Shown piece after piece: positions 33,943-44,331 of a stretch of 64,000 nt of DNA. Location of the stretch: NCBI GenBank assembly GCA_036245525.1, contig BTPG01000005.1, forward strand, positions 205,432,030 to 205,496,029, read 5' to 3'. This DNA comes from Semisulcospira habei (taxonomy: Eukaryota; Mollusca; Gastropoda; Semisulcospiridae). The position numbers and the translations under genes were made by a program. The notes under the pieces were generated by a model, which did no database searches, was not told the DNA's origin, and saw only the letters and a program-made list of their open reading frames with translations. Position 1 is the first letter of the stretch, and the number at the start of each line of letters is the position of its first letter.

Positions 33943-34110
33943 AGGGGAGCTGGGTGGCTCGGTGGTAAAAGCGTTAGCCTCCAGACCAAAAGGTCCCGGT
34001 TTTGAATCCAGCTTGGGTCAAAATTTGCTCAGACCCTTTTTCGTTGTCCCCGTCTTTGAAATCACCCTCGTGGTGGACAAAAGACGTTAAGCCCTAAACA
34101 TTTAACATTT
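33943..34110 (+). repeat. tRNA-derived SINE
   Basis: A tRNA-like head with A-box text TGGCTCGGTGGT (33954), GCGTTAGCCTCCAGACC in the anticodon-arm position and B-box-like GGTTTTGAATCC (33998). A tRNA-unrelated body follows (CACCCTCGTGGTGGACAAAA, GACGTTAAGCCC). The extra T in the B box and the long tail argue against a functional tRNA gene. Confidence 0.7.
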
Positions 34111-34389
34111 TAATTTTTCTTTTTTTTCCGAAAAGGTTGAAGAAGCACAAAGCTGGCTAAGGAACTTATCCAATGTCTTTCTCCAAACTAGCCATATCCA
34201 AAATTTCAAGTGCATTTAATCAAAATTGCAGACACTAATCTGGTTCAACCGACTTTCTTTAAACGGTCTTTTATGTCTTCAATGAGACATCCAATAACAA
34301 TATGTTTGGAAGCTCACTTAATAAAATATTTTGCCAAATTTCAAGTTTGTGCTTACAGTAATATCGGAGACTCTCGTGTTTACATACAT

Positions 34390-34390
<1 letters not shown>

Positions 34391-34439
<49 letters not shown>

Positions 34440-34445
34440 ACACAC

Positions 34446-34479
<34 letters not shown>

Positions 34480-34542
34480 ACACACACACACATACATACA
34501 TACATACATACATACATACATACATACATGCATACATACATA
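34391..34542. repeat. (CA)n and (CATA)n microsatellite
   Basis: (CA)n with TA/TC interruptions to about 34490, then (CATA)n to about 34542, just outside the Polinton left end. Confidence 0.95.
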
Positions 34543-34605
34543 ACATACGCACATACGGCGCATCGCGCCAAAACGACACCAGCAAGGTTAGGCTGGCTAG
34601 ACGTC

Positions 34606-34855
34606 AGAGAGAAGAAAATGTGGGGCTACAGCCACAACCATTTAATAAACAATTGATTTATTCTAATTAGCACGGTAATTAAGCAAGCCCACGTCAACCA
34701 AGACACCCAATGCCTTAATCCCCTAGCCATTTTAGTTCCACTCCAGAAATCATTCAAAGCAACGATTTTTTATCAGCTGTCAACCCGCGATTATTAAGGC
34801 AGATACCCCACCCCCACCTATATAATTAATGCTGTCATTGACTTCTTTAAACAAA
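34606..34855 (+). repeat. Polinton left terminal inverted repeat
   Basis: About 250 bp. Compared by eye with 53031-53280 it shows about seven substitutions and no gap, so roughly 97% identity. Confidence 0.9.
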
Positions 34856-34876
34856 ATTATTATATTACATTATAAA

Positions 34877-35398
34877 ATGAACCAGGATGAATTACTTCTT
34901 CTAAGCGATATTTGTGCTGTAGAGAACAAAGATTTAGACTCTAAAAAACAACGCCTTATCTCTGTAGTTGTTTCTGGAAAATCAAAAGCTTTTCTCGGTA
35001 AACAATACATGACAGAAGACATAGAATCCCTTGCCGCTGACGAGCTAATCAAACTTCATGCTAAATATGAAAATCACATTGCTTCACTAATGACACGTGA
35101 TTTGAGTCGATCTCTTGTCTGCCTATATACAAAAGCTGTGAGTCACTTCCTGCCTGTTGACAGTGACAGTTTATCACATGATCTTGAAAGCAACCCCATT
35201 GTTTCAAGTTCAATCAGCAAATTAGCATGCCTTATGTTTTACAAGTTTGGGAATTACCTTGCACCTCTGGTAACCTTACTTGTTACTAGTAGTCATATTA
35301 ATTTTTCTAAAATAAATTTTAAATTAGAAGAAAATGGACGAGACCCAGATGACTCCACAGCCGAGTCCTGTCATGACACAAGTTCAAACGGTGACTAA
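34877..35398 (+). CDS. Polinton accessory protein 1, unknown function
   Basis: 173 codons from ATG 34877 (MNQDELLLLSDICAVENKD). Mostly helical, soluble-looking N-terminal two thirds, then a hydrophobic stretch near the C-terminus (YLAPLVTLLVTS). It is the first gene inside the left repeat and its end overlaps the start of the next gene by 65 bp in another frame. I do not recognise the fold. Intact as assembled. Confidence 0.6.
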   Translation: MNQDELLLLSDICAVENKDLDSKKQRLISVVVSGKSKAFLGKQYMTEDIESLAADELIKLHAKYENHIASLMTRDLSRSLVCLYTKAVSHFLPVDSDSLSHDLESNPIVSSSISKLACLMFYKFGNYLAPLVTLLVTSSHINFSKINFKLEENGRDPDDSTAESCHDTSSNGD

Positions 35399-35813
35399 GA
35401 CTAAAAGTCCAGGTCGAATAGAGGCTGGGAAAAGATTAGCTGAATATAGCAGACAAAAACAATTACAGCTTCAGACATTAACACAAAAGACTCATGTAAC
35501 TGACACACCATCAACAGCACCAGTGTCACTACCGTCAGGACCAACACCCTCACACCCCCAACAAAGTGAGAGACAAACAACTGAGTCTAAACCTGAAACA
35601 ACAAACTATATAGTTGCTGGATTTGTTCTCAGATTTGGTTACGTAGGTTACCAATTATACAAAAAATACAAACCACAGACTCAAACAGTGTCCAAAAAAA
35701 TCAAGCACTCCAAAAATAAAAGAAGTAGTCGCCACATTACCAGCAACACCCAAAGCCGTGGACCCATTTTACATGCAGTAAATAAATTTATTATTTTAAT
35801 TTTTGTGGTATAA
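35334..35813 (+). CDS. Polinton accessory protein 2, Pro/Thr/Gln-rich with one hydrophobic segment
   Basis: 159 codons. A disordered N-terminal region rich in P, T, Q and S, one possible membrane segment (NYIVAGFVLRFGYVGYQLY, about residues 92-110) and a strongly basic C-terminal tail (KKIKHSKNKRSSRH). The basic tail could bind DNA in a virion-like particle, but this is only an inference. It overlaps the preceding gene. Confidence 0.5.
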   Translation: MDETQMTPQPSPVMTQVQTVTKTKSPGRIEAGKRLAEYSRQKQLQLQTLTQKTHVTDTPSTAPVSLPSGPTPSHPQQSERQTTESKPETTNYIVAGFVLRFGYVGYQLYKKYKPQTQTVSKKIKHSKNKRSSRHITSNTQSRGPILHAVNKFIILIFVV

Positions 35814-35817
35814 GAAA

Positions 35818-36048
35818 ATGAGCGACACAAAGAACATAATGAACCTTGTCTATCACTCTGCCGTAATAAGCGGGCTAACAGTTGCTTATTCTATGCTGGG
35901 GAAAAGTCTTCTCAAAATGAAATCGGCAGACTTGAGTAGATTAGACTTCGAAAATAGTGCTAAGCTAGTAGCTGTTGTAACAGCATCAATTGCAACAAAA
36001 GACTTTCTAGTTAAGCAAGGAATTATTCCAGAAACTGTTTCTAAGTAA
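35818..36048 (+). CDS. Polinton accessory protein 3, small
   Basis: 76 codons from ATG 35818 (MSDTKNIMNLVYHSAVISGL). Two hydrophobic helices are likely (HSAVISGLTVAYSML and LVAVVTASIATKDFLV), so a small membrane or minor virion protein is possible. It ends 9 bp before the next ATG. Function unknown. Confidence 0.55.
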   Translation: MSDTKNIMNLVYHSAVISGLTVAYSMLGKSLLKMKSADLSRLDFENSAKLVAVVTASIATKDFLVKQGIIPETVSK

Positions 36049-36056
36049 TAAAAAAT

Positions 36057-36494
36057 ATGGCAACTATAGCTATTATGATTGGTGGGGCCGTTGTTAATGC
36101 ACTTGCATTTAGTGGATCAAACTATCTCTTTTCAAAAATGGGAAGAGAGGAATCAGCAGAAGAAATGAAGCGTCACAATGAGGCATCTGAAAAACTGGCA
36201 CAAGCTCAACAGGATTATGAGAAGCAAGGAATAGAGAAACTTGATTTTATCAATGAAAAACTCAGGCTTGAAGGTCATGCACAGCATACATTTTCAAACG
36301 TCGACGATGCGATCAAAGAATATTTTCTTGTTACTGGCGAAGACATGACCATCCCACAACCAAAACTTAGCGACTACTACCAGCCAAGCCCAGAACAAAG
36401 AAATGTAGAAATAATATTTGTCCTAGTAGGAATGACATTAGTATATTTTACAGGAGTTTTTATTGCTAGAAGAAATGACCGACGTTGGAAATAA
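36057..36494 (+). CDS. Polinton accessory protein 4, two hydrophobic ends with coiled coil
   Basis: 145 codons. N-terminal hydrophobic segment (TIAIMIGGAVVNALAF), a charged coiled-coil-like middle (EESAEEMKRHNEASEKLAQA) and a C-terminal membrane helix (VEIIFVLVGMTLVYFTGVFI) followed by basic residues. It overlaps the integrase start by about 20 bp. Its role is unknown; the layout would suit a membrane-associated virion or assembly factor. Confidence 0.55.
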   Translation: MATIAIMIGGAVVNALAFSGSNYLFSKMGREESAEEMKRHNEASEKLAQAQQDYEKQGIEKLDFINEKLRLEGHAQHTFSNVDDAIKEYFLVTGEDMTIPQPKLSDYYQPSPEQRNVEIIFVLVGMTLVYFTGVFIARRNDRRWK

Positions 36495-37434
36495 ACTATC
36501 AAACATATATTACTCTCCGATTGGCTGTTGGAAAGGGAATACTGCAATAGAAAAATTGCATGCAGCTATGGGTGGGGATGTTACACTCGAACAAATAAAA
36601 CAGTGGCTCAAAAGACAAGCAATTTGGCAAATTTATTTACCTGCTCCAAGAAAAATAACAAGACCTCACTTTGTAAACACTACCCCTAATGACACCCATC
36701 AAATGGATCTTCTGTTCTTGCCGCATGATACAATAAGAAAGAAACGATACAAGTATGCATTAACTGTTGTTGACATAGCTTCAAGGTACAGCGATGCCGA
36801 ACCCATAACTGACAAAAATGCTGTAACAGTGGCCACTGCGTTAACACAAATATATAGTCGAGGACCTTTAAAATAGCCTAGGCTTGTGCAAGTCGATGAC
36901 GGATCTGACCTAGGGGTTGTTAATCAATTATTTGCAAAGCATGGCGTGCTAGTGAGGCGAGGCATACCAGGTGTGCACAGGTCACAGGCAATTGTTGAAA
37001 ACTTTAACAAGCAATTATCGGAGAGACTTTTCAGCTACCAGTATTCTAAGGAACTCATGCTTGACGCACGTAACACTGAGTGGGTTAAGAGATTACCATC
37101 TGTGATAAAAGCTATGAATAATGAAGGTCACCCTAAACCTGTTGATGCTATTAAATTAAAAACAATGCTATCAGGGTCAGAAATAAAAACAACACCTCCA
37201 GACACAAGCTTGTTTACAAAACAGGTAAGATATTTGTATCAACCCAGTGAAGCCGACAATGACGTCAGACGTAGAGCAACTGATCCAATTTGGTCTACGT
37301 CTGTCCACAATATAAAAAAAATAATTCCTTCCACTAATGCATCGATTTATTATCTGTATGAGCCTACACCAAAGAGGGCATTTGTCAGAGAAGAATTACA
37401 GATTATTCCCCCAGACACTGTTATGCATTTTTAA
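36475..37434 (+). pseudogene. INT: Polinton integrase (retroviral-type DDE), interrupted by TAG
   Basis: Catalyses element insertion. ATG 36475. An N-terminal helical DNA-binding region is followed by the catalytic core with the three acidic positions in HQMDLLFLP, VQVDDGSDLG and AIVENFNKQL. The C-terminal beta domain includes DPIWSTSVHNIKKI and PKRAFVREELQIIPPDT. An in-frame TAG at 36874-36876 separates the first catalytic Asp from the other two. Both halves are otherwise open in the same frame and well conserved. About 320 codons, usual for Polinton integrases. It converges tail to tail with the polymerase, overlapping by about 14 bp. Confidence 0.85.
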
Positions 37435-40400
37435 CCATTTCATCAACTAATTCATTGATTAGTTCATCAACCAGTTCATCAGCTATTTCTTCAGATAACT
37501 TGAGCCTGTAATGTCCAGGTGCATAAGCCTTTTCCTTGGTATGAAACACTCGTTTTGTGTCTCCAACTGCAAGTGACTTCTTATGTGTTTGGATCATTTC
37601 AATATTGTGTCTATTTGATCTCAGTGTCTTGTTTGGATAATCAGGCATTAGTTCTCCATCTAATACTTGCTTGTAATGTTCATGTCGAATGTCTTTATTT
37701 TTTATCGCTGTCTTTTTTATACCTTTGGCTTTGGACTGACTGCCTTTTTGGTGTAAAATAGAATACATTTTTGACCTCAGTCCAACGTACTCAACAATAG
37801 GCACACCATTCAGTTTGTCTTTAAACTTACCAGGCACTTTTTTGTACTGTGTGCTGTACAGTGGGTGGTCTTTAGGGTAGTCAGACGTGTCATACATATG
37901 AAACTCTGTTTTCATGTCTTCATAAAAGTCTTCAGTAGGCACGTCTATGATCATAGAGTCAGTGTCAGTGTATAACAGACGGCACTCAGGATACTTTGGT
38001 TTGAAGTAATCATAATAAAATTCAAGCATCAGCAATTTTGATAACTCAAGTATTGCCGTACCAATGAATACTGGCTTGTCCAGTTTGACAATCTTTTTTT
38101 TGAGTGACACTGCAGACAATGATGAATGAAACTCTTTGTACCCTGTGTACTGTGGCTTACCTGTAAATTTAATTGCACCCAATTCAGTTGTGACCAGTCT
38201 CACATCTTTGCGGTGATGACGATTTTCCATAGTCTTGCCAAAACAGGCATTGTTCATAAGCTTAAAGAAGTCTTTGTCAAATGCAGTGTTGCTGTCCCTC
38301 GCACGTAATGTTGTGTTCTTCATTATGTAATCTTTCATAAAAGCACTTTGGTCAAATTGAATACCTCTGTGAACTTTTTTTAGTACTAACCCATGTCTGA
38401 TGTAAAACTGTAACAAGCAATAGTGGCAAACGTAATTGAATTTGTCATTCAAATTTGGCACAAGTTTGGTGTCTTCTTTTTTACCCATCATACTCATTTT
38501 CTCAACAGCCAAGGGATAATCATTGTGGTAATCATGTAGGTGGTGTGGGTACTCCAGGTCTACTTCAAAGATCCAACCCTTTGCATCATTCCGGTCATGA
38601 GTCATAATATAGTTTGTTAACTGTGTTATGTCATACTGTGACAAATCATACAGACAAAAGTTTTTCAAGGGCAATAACTCACACATCGCAAATCCGTAAA
38701 GGTTATTAGCGTCGAAGTACGTAATGAATGACCTTGACCTCGAAGGGTCAAAGTCATCAAGATATTTGTTGTTGGCTTTGGAATAATTGCTCGCAGCTAT
38801 ACTTATACCTCCCCTCAAGCCACGTTCCACCATTTCACCCATCGTACGATCCGACAACAGGTCTATAGATATCTTGCTGGATTTCAAAAATGCATCCCAT
38901 GTCATGCCAGGACTAGTTATGTAGCAAGCTAGCTGGGTCAAGACTGTAGTGTAACAAACCCTTTTCACTGTAACTTTCAAACGTCAGCTTTCAAGTACTG
39001 GTCATGGTAATCACCAATCGTTTCACACCCCAATTTATCCCATGCATCAAGTGCATGTTGATAATCAGAGTCAGAAATACCTTTTCCATTTAGTGTGGAA
39101 TAAAATTTATCTTTTTGTGGCAGTCTTGTTTCCTCAAACACAACCCAGTCACTGATGTACTCATACGGATACACTCCTTTCTTAATCAAGTCTGGCTCAA
39201 AATATTTACTTGTTATTGGAAACTCAGTCAGTTCTTCTGCCAGACTAGCAAGCCCTAAAGACAAATGTTGCATGGAGTCATAAAATGCTAATTTGTTGTC
39301 CAGCCTAAAAGTCAAGTATTTTTCAGTTGTCTGGGCAATACAACTAATTTTTTTGTAAGACTCATCCACAGCCTGCATGATAATATGTGAATCATACCCC
39401 TTGAGATTGTGGAAAAGATAAGCAACTTATATGCCTTGGGATCTATTTTTAATTTCAAGTTACAATCACCATGGGCAGCACCTCTGTAACGCCCAGTTAT
39501 GTGGTCATGGTCACGAACTTTATCGCCTTTCAGAAGTTGATCACAACCTTCTAAAGGTTGTTCACAAATCCAACACATCACTGCTGTATCAAAATTCGGT
39601 TTGTCTTCTTCTGTCATCATCAAAGGCATCTGACACTTTTCCAAATAATGTACTACCTGACTATACAGTTGTCTCATTTCTGTTAAAAATTCAGCTGCTG
39701 CATTTTCACCTCTGTAGATAACAGTTTCTTTATGCTGGCCGTCTGACCTAACAAGAATATATCCGAAAGAACACACCACTTGATCACTCAATTTTATGGT
39801 CTTTGGTAATGATTCTGGAACTGGACCCTCATATGGCACAACCAGTGATTTAAAATCAGAATACACTCCAAATGGCAGCTTTTGCTGATTCCCATAGTTT
39901 TTAAAATAAACCTTGCTACCAGGATCTGGATACCTAAGTACTGTTTGAATGTCATCAGGTGACCTGCAATGTTTTACGTGTTTGTGTGCTACTACAATAG
40001 AGGAAAGCCTCTGTAAACACTTTTTACAAAATTCCTGTTTACACTTGTGTTTTGTTGTATGCCAATGAATTAGACGTTACATACTCCTAATAATTGTGTA
40101 GTGAAAGTTATCACCAGAACTTATTAATAAAAGTTCAACATGCTTATCTTCTGGCTGACCTTAAGTGGGGGCAAGTGGTGATACTCTAATTGGTTCTAAG
40201 TTGTTCTCAGACTCACTATCCCATACATACGCATTTACAGATATACCAGGTTTTAGTTTTTCAAACAAATCTGTGTCCTCTACCTTAACAGGAAAATCTA
40301 TATCACTTAAGTTGAGTTCGTTTTCAAATTTGGTATAGTTAGATACACGTTCAGGTCTTGTTTTTACAAATTGTAGTTTGGCAAGAACACACCACATGAA

Positions 40401-40841
40401 ACAGAAATTATCATTGTTCTGAATATTGACTACAGCCTTTTTGTTTACAACCTCAATTGGCAGTGGCAACCATGATTTGCCTAATATAGGATGATATCTT
40501 GACTGCTTCAGTTGTAGTTCATGTACACGGCCTTCATGCCAACCAGATCCCTGCATTTTTGCTCTGTCAATTGCTTCTAGAAAGTCAGGCAACAGACTTT
40601 CTCTAAACACTTTTTCCAATTCCCTTTTCGAATTGTGTCTTGTCTTGTTGAGATATATGATACAATTACTTCACCATCTACCCTGGTAAATTCTATTTTA
40701 GCAACAATCTGAATCTTTACACTACCAGAAAGAAAAAGACCTTTCTATTGATTCAGAGACACTGTAAGTGTTGGATATAGGCAAATCTGTTGTGTGAAAT
40801 ACGTTTCTTAAGCCAGACGAGCTTTGGGCATTGTCCATCAT
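37421..40841 (-). pseudogene. pPolB: Protein-primed DNA polymerase B, multiply disrupted
   Basis: Copies the element by protein priming. Start ATG 40841. The N-terminal part contains AVVNIQNNDNFCFMWCVLA, a C2H2-like finger near 40020 (FCKKCLQRLSSIVVAHKHVK) and an HNH/endonuclease VII-like motif (VRDHDHITGRYRGAAHGDCN, 39540-39470). The exonuclease region ends at IGDYHDQYLKADV. Polymerase motifs: YFDANNLYGFAM (A), LMNNACFGKTMENR (B), LLYTDTDSMIID (C). Breaks: frameshifts near 40730, 40620, 39410 and 38985, and TAA codons near 40159 and 40078. The 519-residue C-terminal part (38980-37421) is intact. Full length is about 1,100 residues, normal for the family. Confidence 0.9.
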
Positions 40842-40875
40842 TTTTTTTTGTCCGACAAAATAATAAATAGAAAAA

Positions 40876-41064
40876 TTACACCTTGTGTAATACCACTTTA
40901 TTGACTGTAACACCTACAATAAACAAATTCAGTTCACCTAGTTGTCTGAATATTTGCTGACACACTGACTCAAACCAGTCATTATCAACTTCAAAGGTAT
41001 GTGTCTTAAGATCAACATGCATGTACTCTACAAATGGTAACTCCTCAAATATTTCTAAAGTCAT
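40876..41064 (-). pseudogene. Polinton small ORF, copy L (truncated by LINE)
   Basis: 62 codons. VDLKTHTFEVDNDWFESVCQ and TVNKVVLHK match the copy at 43283-43612 (VDLRTHTFRV, WFEALCEHIFRQL, TVNKVVLHL). The 5' part is lost at the LINE junction. Similarity extends into the non-coding DNA up to the polymerase ATG, so it is a segmental duplication inside the element. Function unknown. Confidence 0.6.
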
Positions 41065-41069
41065 ATTAT

Positions 41070-43137
41070 ATAATAATAATAATGATAATGAGTACTTGTA
41101 TAGCGCCTAACCTCAGATTAGAGCTCTAGGCGCTTAACAAAAACTAATGTACAAAAATAACTAATTACAAAAATGCAATTTACAAAATGTACAAAAAACA
41201 AAATACAACGCATACTGTAAACAAGCTATAAAGTCAACATTCAAAAGTGCTACACTTATGGACTCATACTGGCATTCACACACACACTCACACTACTTTT
41301 AACATAGATAGAGATGACATTAACATGACAGGTGAGTGACAAAGTCATTTGTAGCTGACAGAAAAAATATGGGTCTTTAGGGCTCGCTTGAATGCCTCTC
41401 TCGAATCCACGTATCTGAGTTCGCGTGGGAGAGAATTCCAAACAACTGGGCTTTGGTATCTGAATGACCTCTCACCAAACGACTTTGTTTTGACAAGAGG
41501 GATACGTAAAACTCGAGAGTCGGCAGCAGAGCGCAAATTCTGTCTTGAGGGCGTATACAGCTGGAGAAGAGAGGCAAGGTAGTGTGGGCAGGAACAGGTA
41601 ATACAACTGTGAGTCATGCATGAAATTTTGTACTGTATCCTAGCTGTTACAGGTAACCAGTGAAGAGCAGACAGATGGGGTGTGATATGATCTGATCTAG
41701 GGACTCTAAGAATCAACCTAGCAGCTGAGTTTTGAATTTTCTGGAGTTTGCCAATCAGACACTGGGAACAGCCAGCCAAAAGAGCATTGCTGTAGTCTAA
41801 TTTAGACAAAACAAAAGCGCAGACAAGTACTTTAGTTGCTTCAGGTGTCAGATAGTGGCGGACTGAAGCAATACGTCGCAGTTCAGTATGAATCAACTGA
41901 ATGAATCAACTTTATTGTTCCAAATACATGTTGCCACGTACAGGAAAATTTGTTTCGCCACCTCAGGTGCAACTCGCAATCACCCACACTCACACAACAG
42001 TTTACACACAACACTGAAATGGACAATGGCTCGGGACGGGTGAAGCCCGTCGCCAAGGCGTCTCATGGCCGGCGCCAACGGCCCCAACCCGACCTGAACC
42101 TCCCTAACACAAAGCAAACTAAGGACAGCCCTATCATAGTATCTCTTAAACACGTAATATAATGTTTTTAAACTTTCTGCTTGGCTGATACTAGTTACAC
42201 AAATGAGAGATACGCATCAACAAAACAAAAGACGAATTATACTTCCACAGTTGCTACCTGGGGGCCCGTCGCTATAAGAACAGCGCCGGCTATTAGACAG
42301 TCGCTCCGGCATAAACAGTCACCACTATAACCTAACTAATATATAACTTCACAAACATTAACGTAAAAGCGGCAGTCCAAAATTGTTTCTAAAGCACAGT
42401 ACACACAAGCACACGCTGTTAAGTCAGTGTTGTAAGAAACACAGTCACTGTGTCCGTCATCACATCTCTCGCCTGGAATGTTGAGGCCCGAAGCCTGCTG
42501 GCACTCGCCTCGGCAGTGATGTTGAGCGTGGCGTGGGAACAGCCACTCCCGAGATGCTTGAAGGGGGAGAAGAGCACGTTGTTTTCTTGCCACAGCATAA
42601 TGCGCGCTGTTCTTCTGGCACTAACAAAAAAATCAGCCGGCGTGTATAAACTAGCATTGCACTGACGGCGAAAGAAACTACTGAAAATCCAATTAACAGC
42701 AACAGCACAACAAATTCCCAAATGTCATCCAAAAGAAACACCAGTCATGATGTAGCATTGCAGGGTCCGCCATCATATATCACTACGAAGGCCCAATGAC
42801 TGCTAGACTGCGGGTGGCGACCATTTCTACCGGAGCGGGCGGCCTAGCGTGGTGTTGTGTGGCCGCCATCTTGGAATCGTATAGGCGGATCTGCAAACGT
42901 TGTTCACATGAAGGTGCATGGACAGGTTACTATCAAGTGTGACACCCAGATTTTTTACATGGGGGGAGAAGGGGACAGTGGCACCACAGATTTGTAATGA
43001 CTGGGGGAGTGTCAGCGTCTTCGTCGACCTCAGGGAAGCAATGATCATGGCCTCAGTTTTTCCGTCATTCAACTGTAATTTGTTTGAAGTCATCCACATC
43101 TTAGTATCCAAGACACACTCCTGACACATATATAATT
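41070..43137 (-). pseudogene. LINE C-terminal half inserted in the Polinton
   Basis: Read from 43137 on the minus strand: SNKLQLNDGKTEAMIIASL, VKNLGVTLDSNLSMHLHV, then after an insert RRIASVRHYLTPEATKVLV, FVLSKLDYSNALLAGCSQC, KIQNSAARLILRVPRSDHI, LHWLPVTARIQYKI and a C-terminal end at 41347. The 3' tail is TATAGCGCC...ATTATTATTATAT. Same family as 26020-28225 and better preserved. Confidence 0.8.
41892..42885. mobile_element. unclassified 1-kb insertion inside the LINE
   Basis: The LINE reading frame stops at 42886 and resumes at 41891, so about 990 bp were inserted. The end near 41892 has GAATCAACTGAATGAATCAA, then TTTATTGTTCCAAATACATG and GTTTCGCCACCTCAGGTGC; the other end is CCATCTTGGAATCG. 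Only GTAT/TAT is repeated at the edges. No protein signature. Confidence 0.5.
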
Positions 43138-43247
43138 GATGGCGATGATATTGGCATTATATCTGGTTGTTTGAAATCTGTTCTTAACTGATCAAAGCGC
43201 TGGATATATCTGAAACAGTTTGTAAGGTCAATCACTTTGACCATCAT
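43138..43247 (-). pseudogene. N-terminal fragment of a Polinton ORF cut by the LINE
   Basis: ATG at 43247 opens a frame (MMVKVIDLTNCFRYIQRFDQ) that runs into the LINE at 43137. It occupies the position that the polymerase ATG takes after copy L, so it may be a paralogous leader or a separate small gene. Confidence 0.35.
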
Positions 43248-43282
43248 TTTTAGTTGTCCGACAAAATAATAATATAAAAATA

Positions 43283-43612
43283 TTACTGCTTGTGCTGTAG
43301 GTGTAATACCACTTTATTGACTGTAACGTCTTCAATATAATCATGTAGTTTGCATAGTTGTCTGAATATGTGTTCACACAGTGCCTCAAACCAGTTGTAG
43401 TTAGCATCATTAACTCTAAAGGTATGTGTCCTAAGATCAACAGTCTCGTACTCATAACATGGAAAACATTCAGAATACCCCAAAGTCACATTATATACCA
43501 TGCTTATCAGTGTTGGTGTTGAGAGTGTTATACCATGCTCAAACGGTTTTTTTAACATGCGTTTTAAAGTCAAAAATGCACTTAACATCTTTACAGCAGT
43601 CTGTGATGTCAA
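43283..43612 (-). CDS. Polinton small ORF, copy R
   Basis: 109 codons (SAFLTLKRMLKKPFEHGITL ... TVNKVVLHLQHK). Mixed alpha/beta composition with no motif that I recognise. It lies between the ATPase and the LINE insertion, same strand as both polymerase and ATPase. It is the complete partner of copy L at 40876-41064. Confidence 0.5.
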   Translation of the reverse strand: MTSQTAVKMLSAFLTLKRMLKKPFEHGITLSTPTLISMVYNVTLGYSECFPCYEYETVDLRTHTFRVNDANYNWFEALCEHIFRQLCKLHDYIEDVTVNKVVLHLQHKQ

Positions 43613-43666
43613 TGGTTTGTCTGTCTGTCATTTTTAAAAGACAAACCATAAGGCTAAATTAATTCA

Positions 43667-44263
43667 CTAATCCATACCTGTGGGCTGATCTGTCTTTAAA
43701 ATAAGCTTTAGATGCTTAGTCAATTTCAGTTTGTTTTTCACAATTTCTCGTTCATGTTTATTTGGTATAACATCGTTCTCTCTGAGACTGTTTTCAAAGC
43801 TGTCACGATCTTTACAGTAAAACAAACAGATAAACTTTAACTGCTCATGAAAATCTTTCAGTACAGCATTATATTTTTGAGTGAGAATCCATACACTGAT
43901 GTTTGCATGTCTGCCACTAAAGGCCAGTTCTGCCAGTGTGTTTCTCTTCTTAACAATATCTTTCTCTGCAGAGCAGTCATCAACAATAAACAAAGTTGTC
44001 TGCCCTTCAAATTGTTTGTAAAAATAATGCAGGTAGTCATTCAGTTTTTTCTCAGGGTCGACTAAATAAATGTTGTGATCAGTCCAAATGAATAAACGGT
44101 TGTGATAAGCTTTGTTGTGTTTGATCGTTGGACAAAATATCACAATGTTTTCGAAATGACAGATGTATCTTGTTTGTAAGAGGTTAAGAACAAATTCAGT
44201 TTTTCCACAGCCTGTGGCACCGCAAAACAAGCCACAGTGTGGGTTGAGTGTCATCAAGTTCAT
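43667..44263 (-). CDS. ATP: Polinton genome-packaging ATPase (FtsK/HerA-type)
   Basis: ATG 44263. Walker A is GLFCGATGCGKTEFVLNLL near the N-terminus, Walker B is TTLFIVDDCSAE, and a sensor/motif-III-like VWILTQKYNAV follows. About 198 residues, normal for Polinton and adintovirus-type packaging ATPases, which pump DNA into icosahedral capsids. Intact as assembled. The C-terminal end is Lys-rich. Confidence 0.85.
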   Translation of the reverse strand: MNLMTLNPHCGLFCGATGCGKTEFVLNLLQTRYICHFENIVIFCPTIKHNKAYHNRLFIWTDHNIYLVDPEKKLNDYLHYFYKQFEGQTTLFIVDDCSAEKDIVKKRNTLAELAFSGRHANISVWILTQKYNAVLKDFHEQLKFICLFYCKDRDSFENSLRENDVIPNKHEREIVKNKLKLTKHLKLILKTDQPTGMD

Positions 44264-44331
44264 TTTGAAACACAATATTATTTTAATATATGTGTCAACT
44301 TAGTCTGCTTTCTGCAATATTGAGTTGGGCA

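Noticed and set aside
33943..34015. Functional tRNA gene
   Set aside because: The B box has an extra base and the arm pairing is poor; the body downstream is that of a SINE.
41950..42741. Overlapping ORFs of 70-100 residues inside the LINE insertion
   Set aside because: They conflict between strands, no motif is visible, and the region is a single non-coding insertion judged from the split LINE frame.
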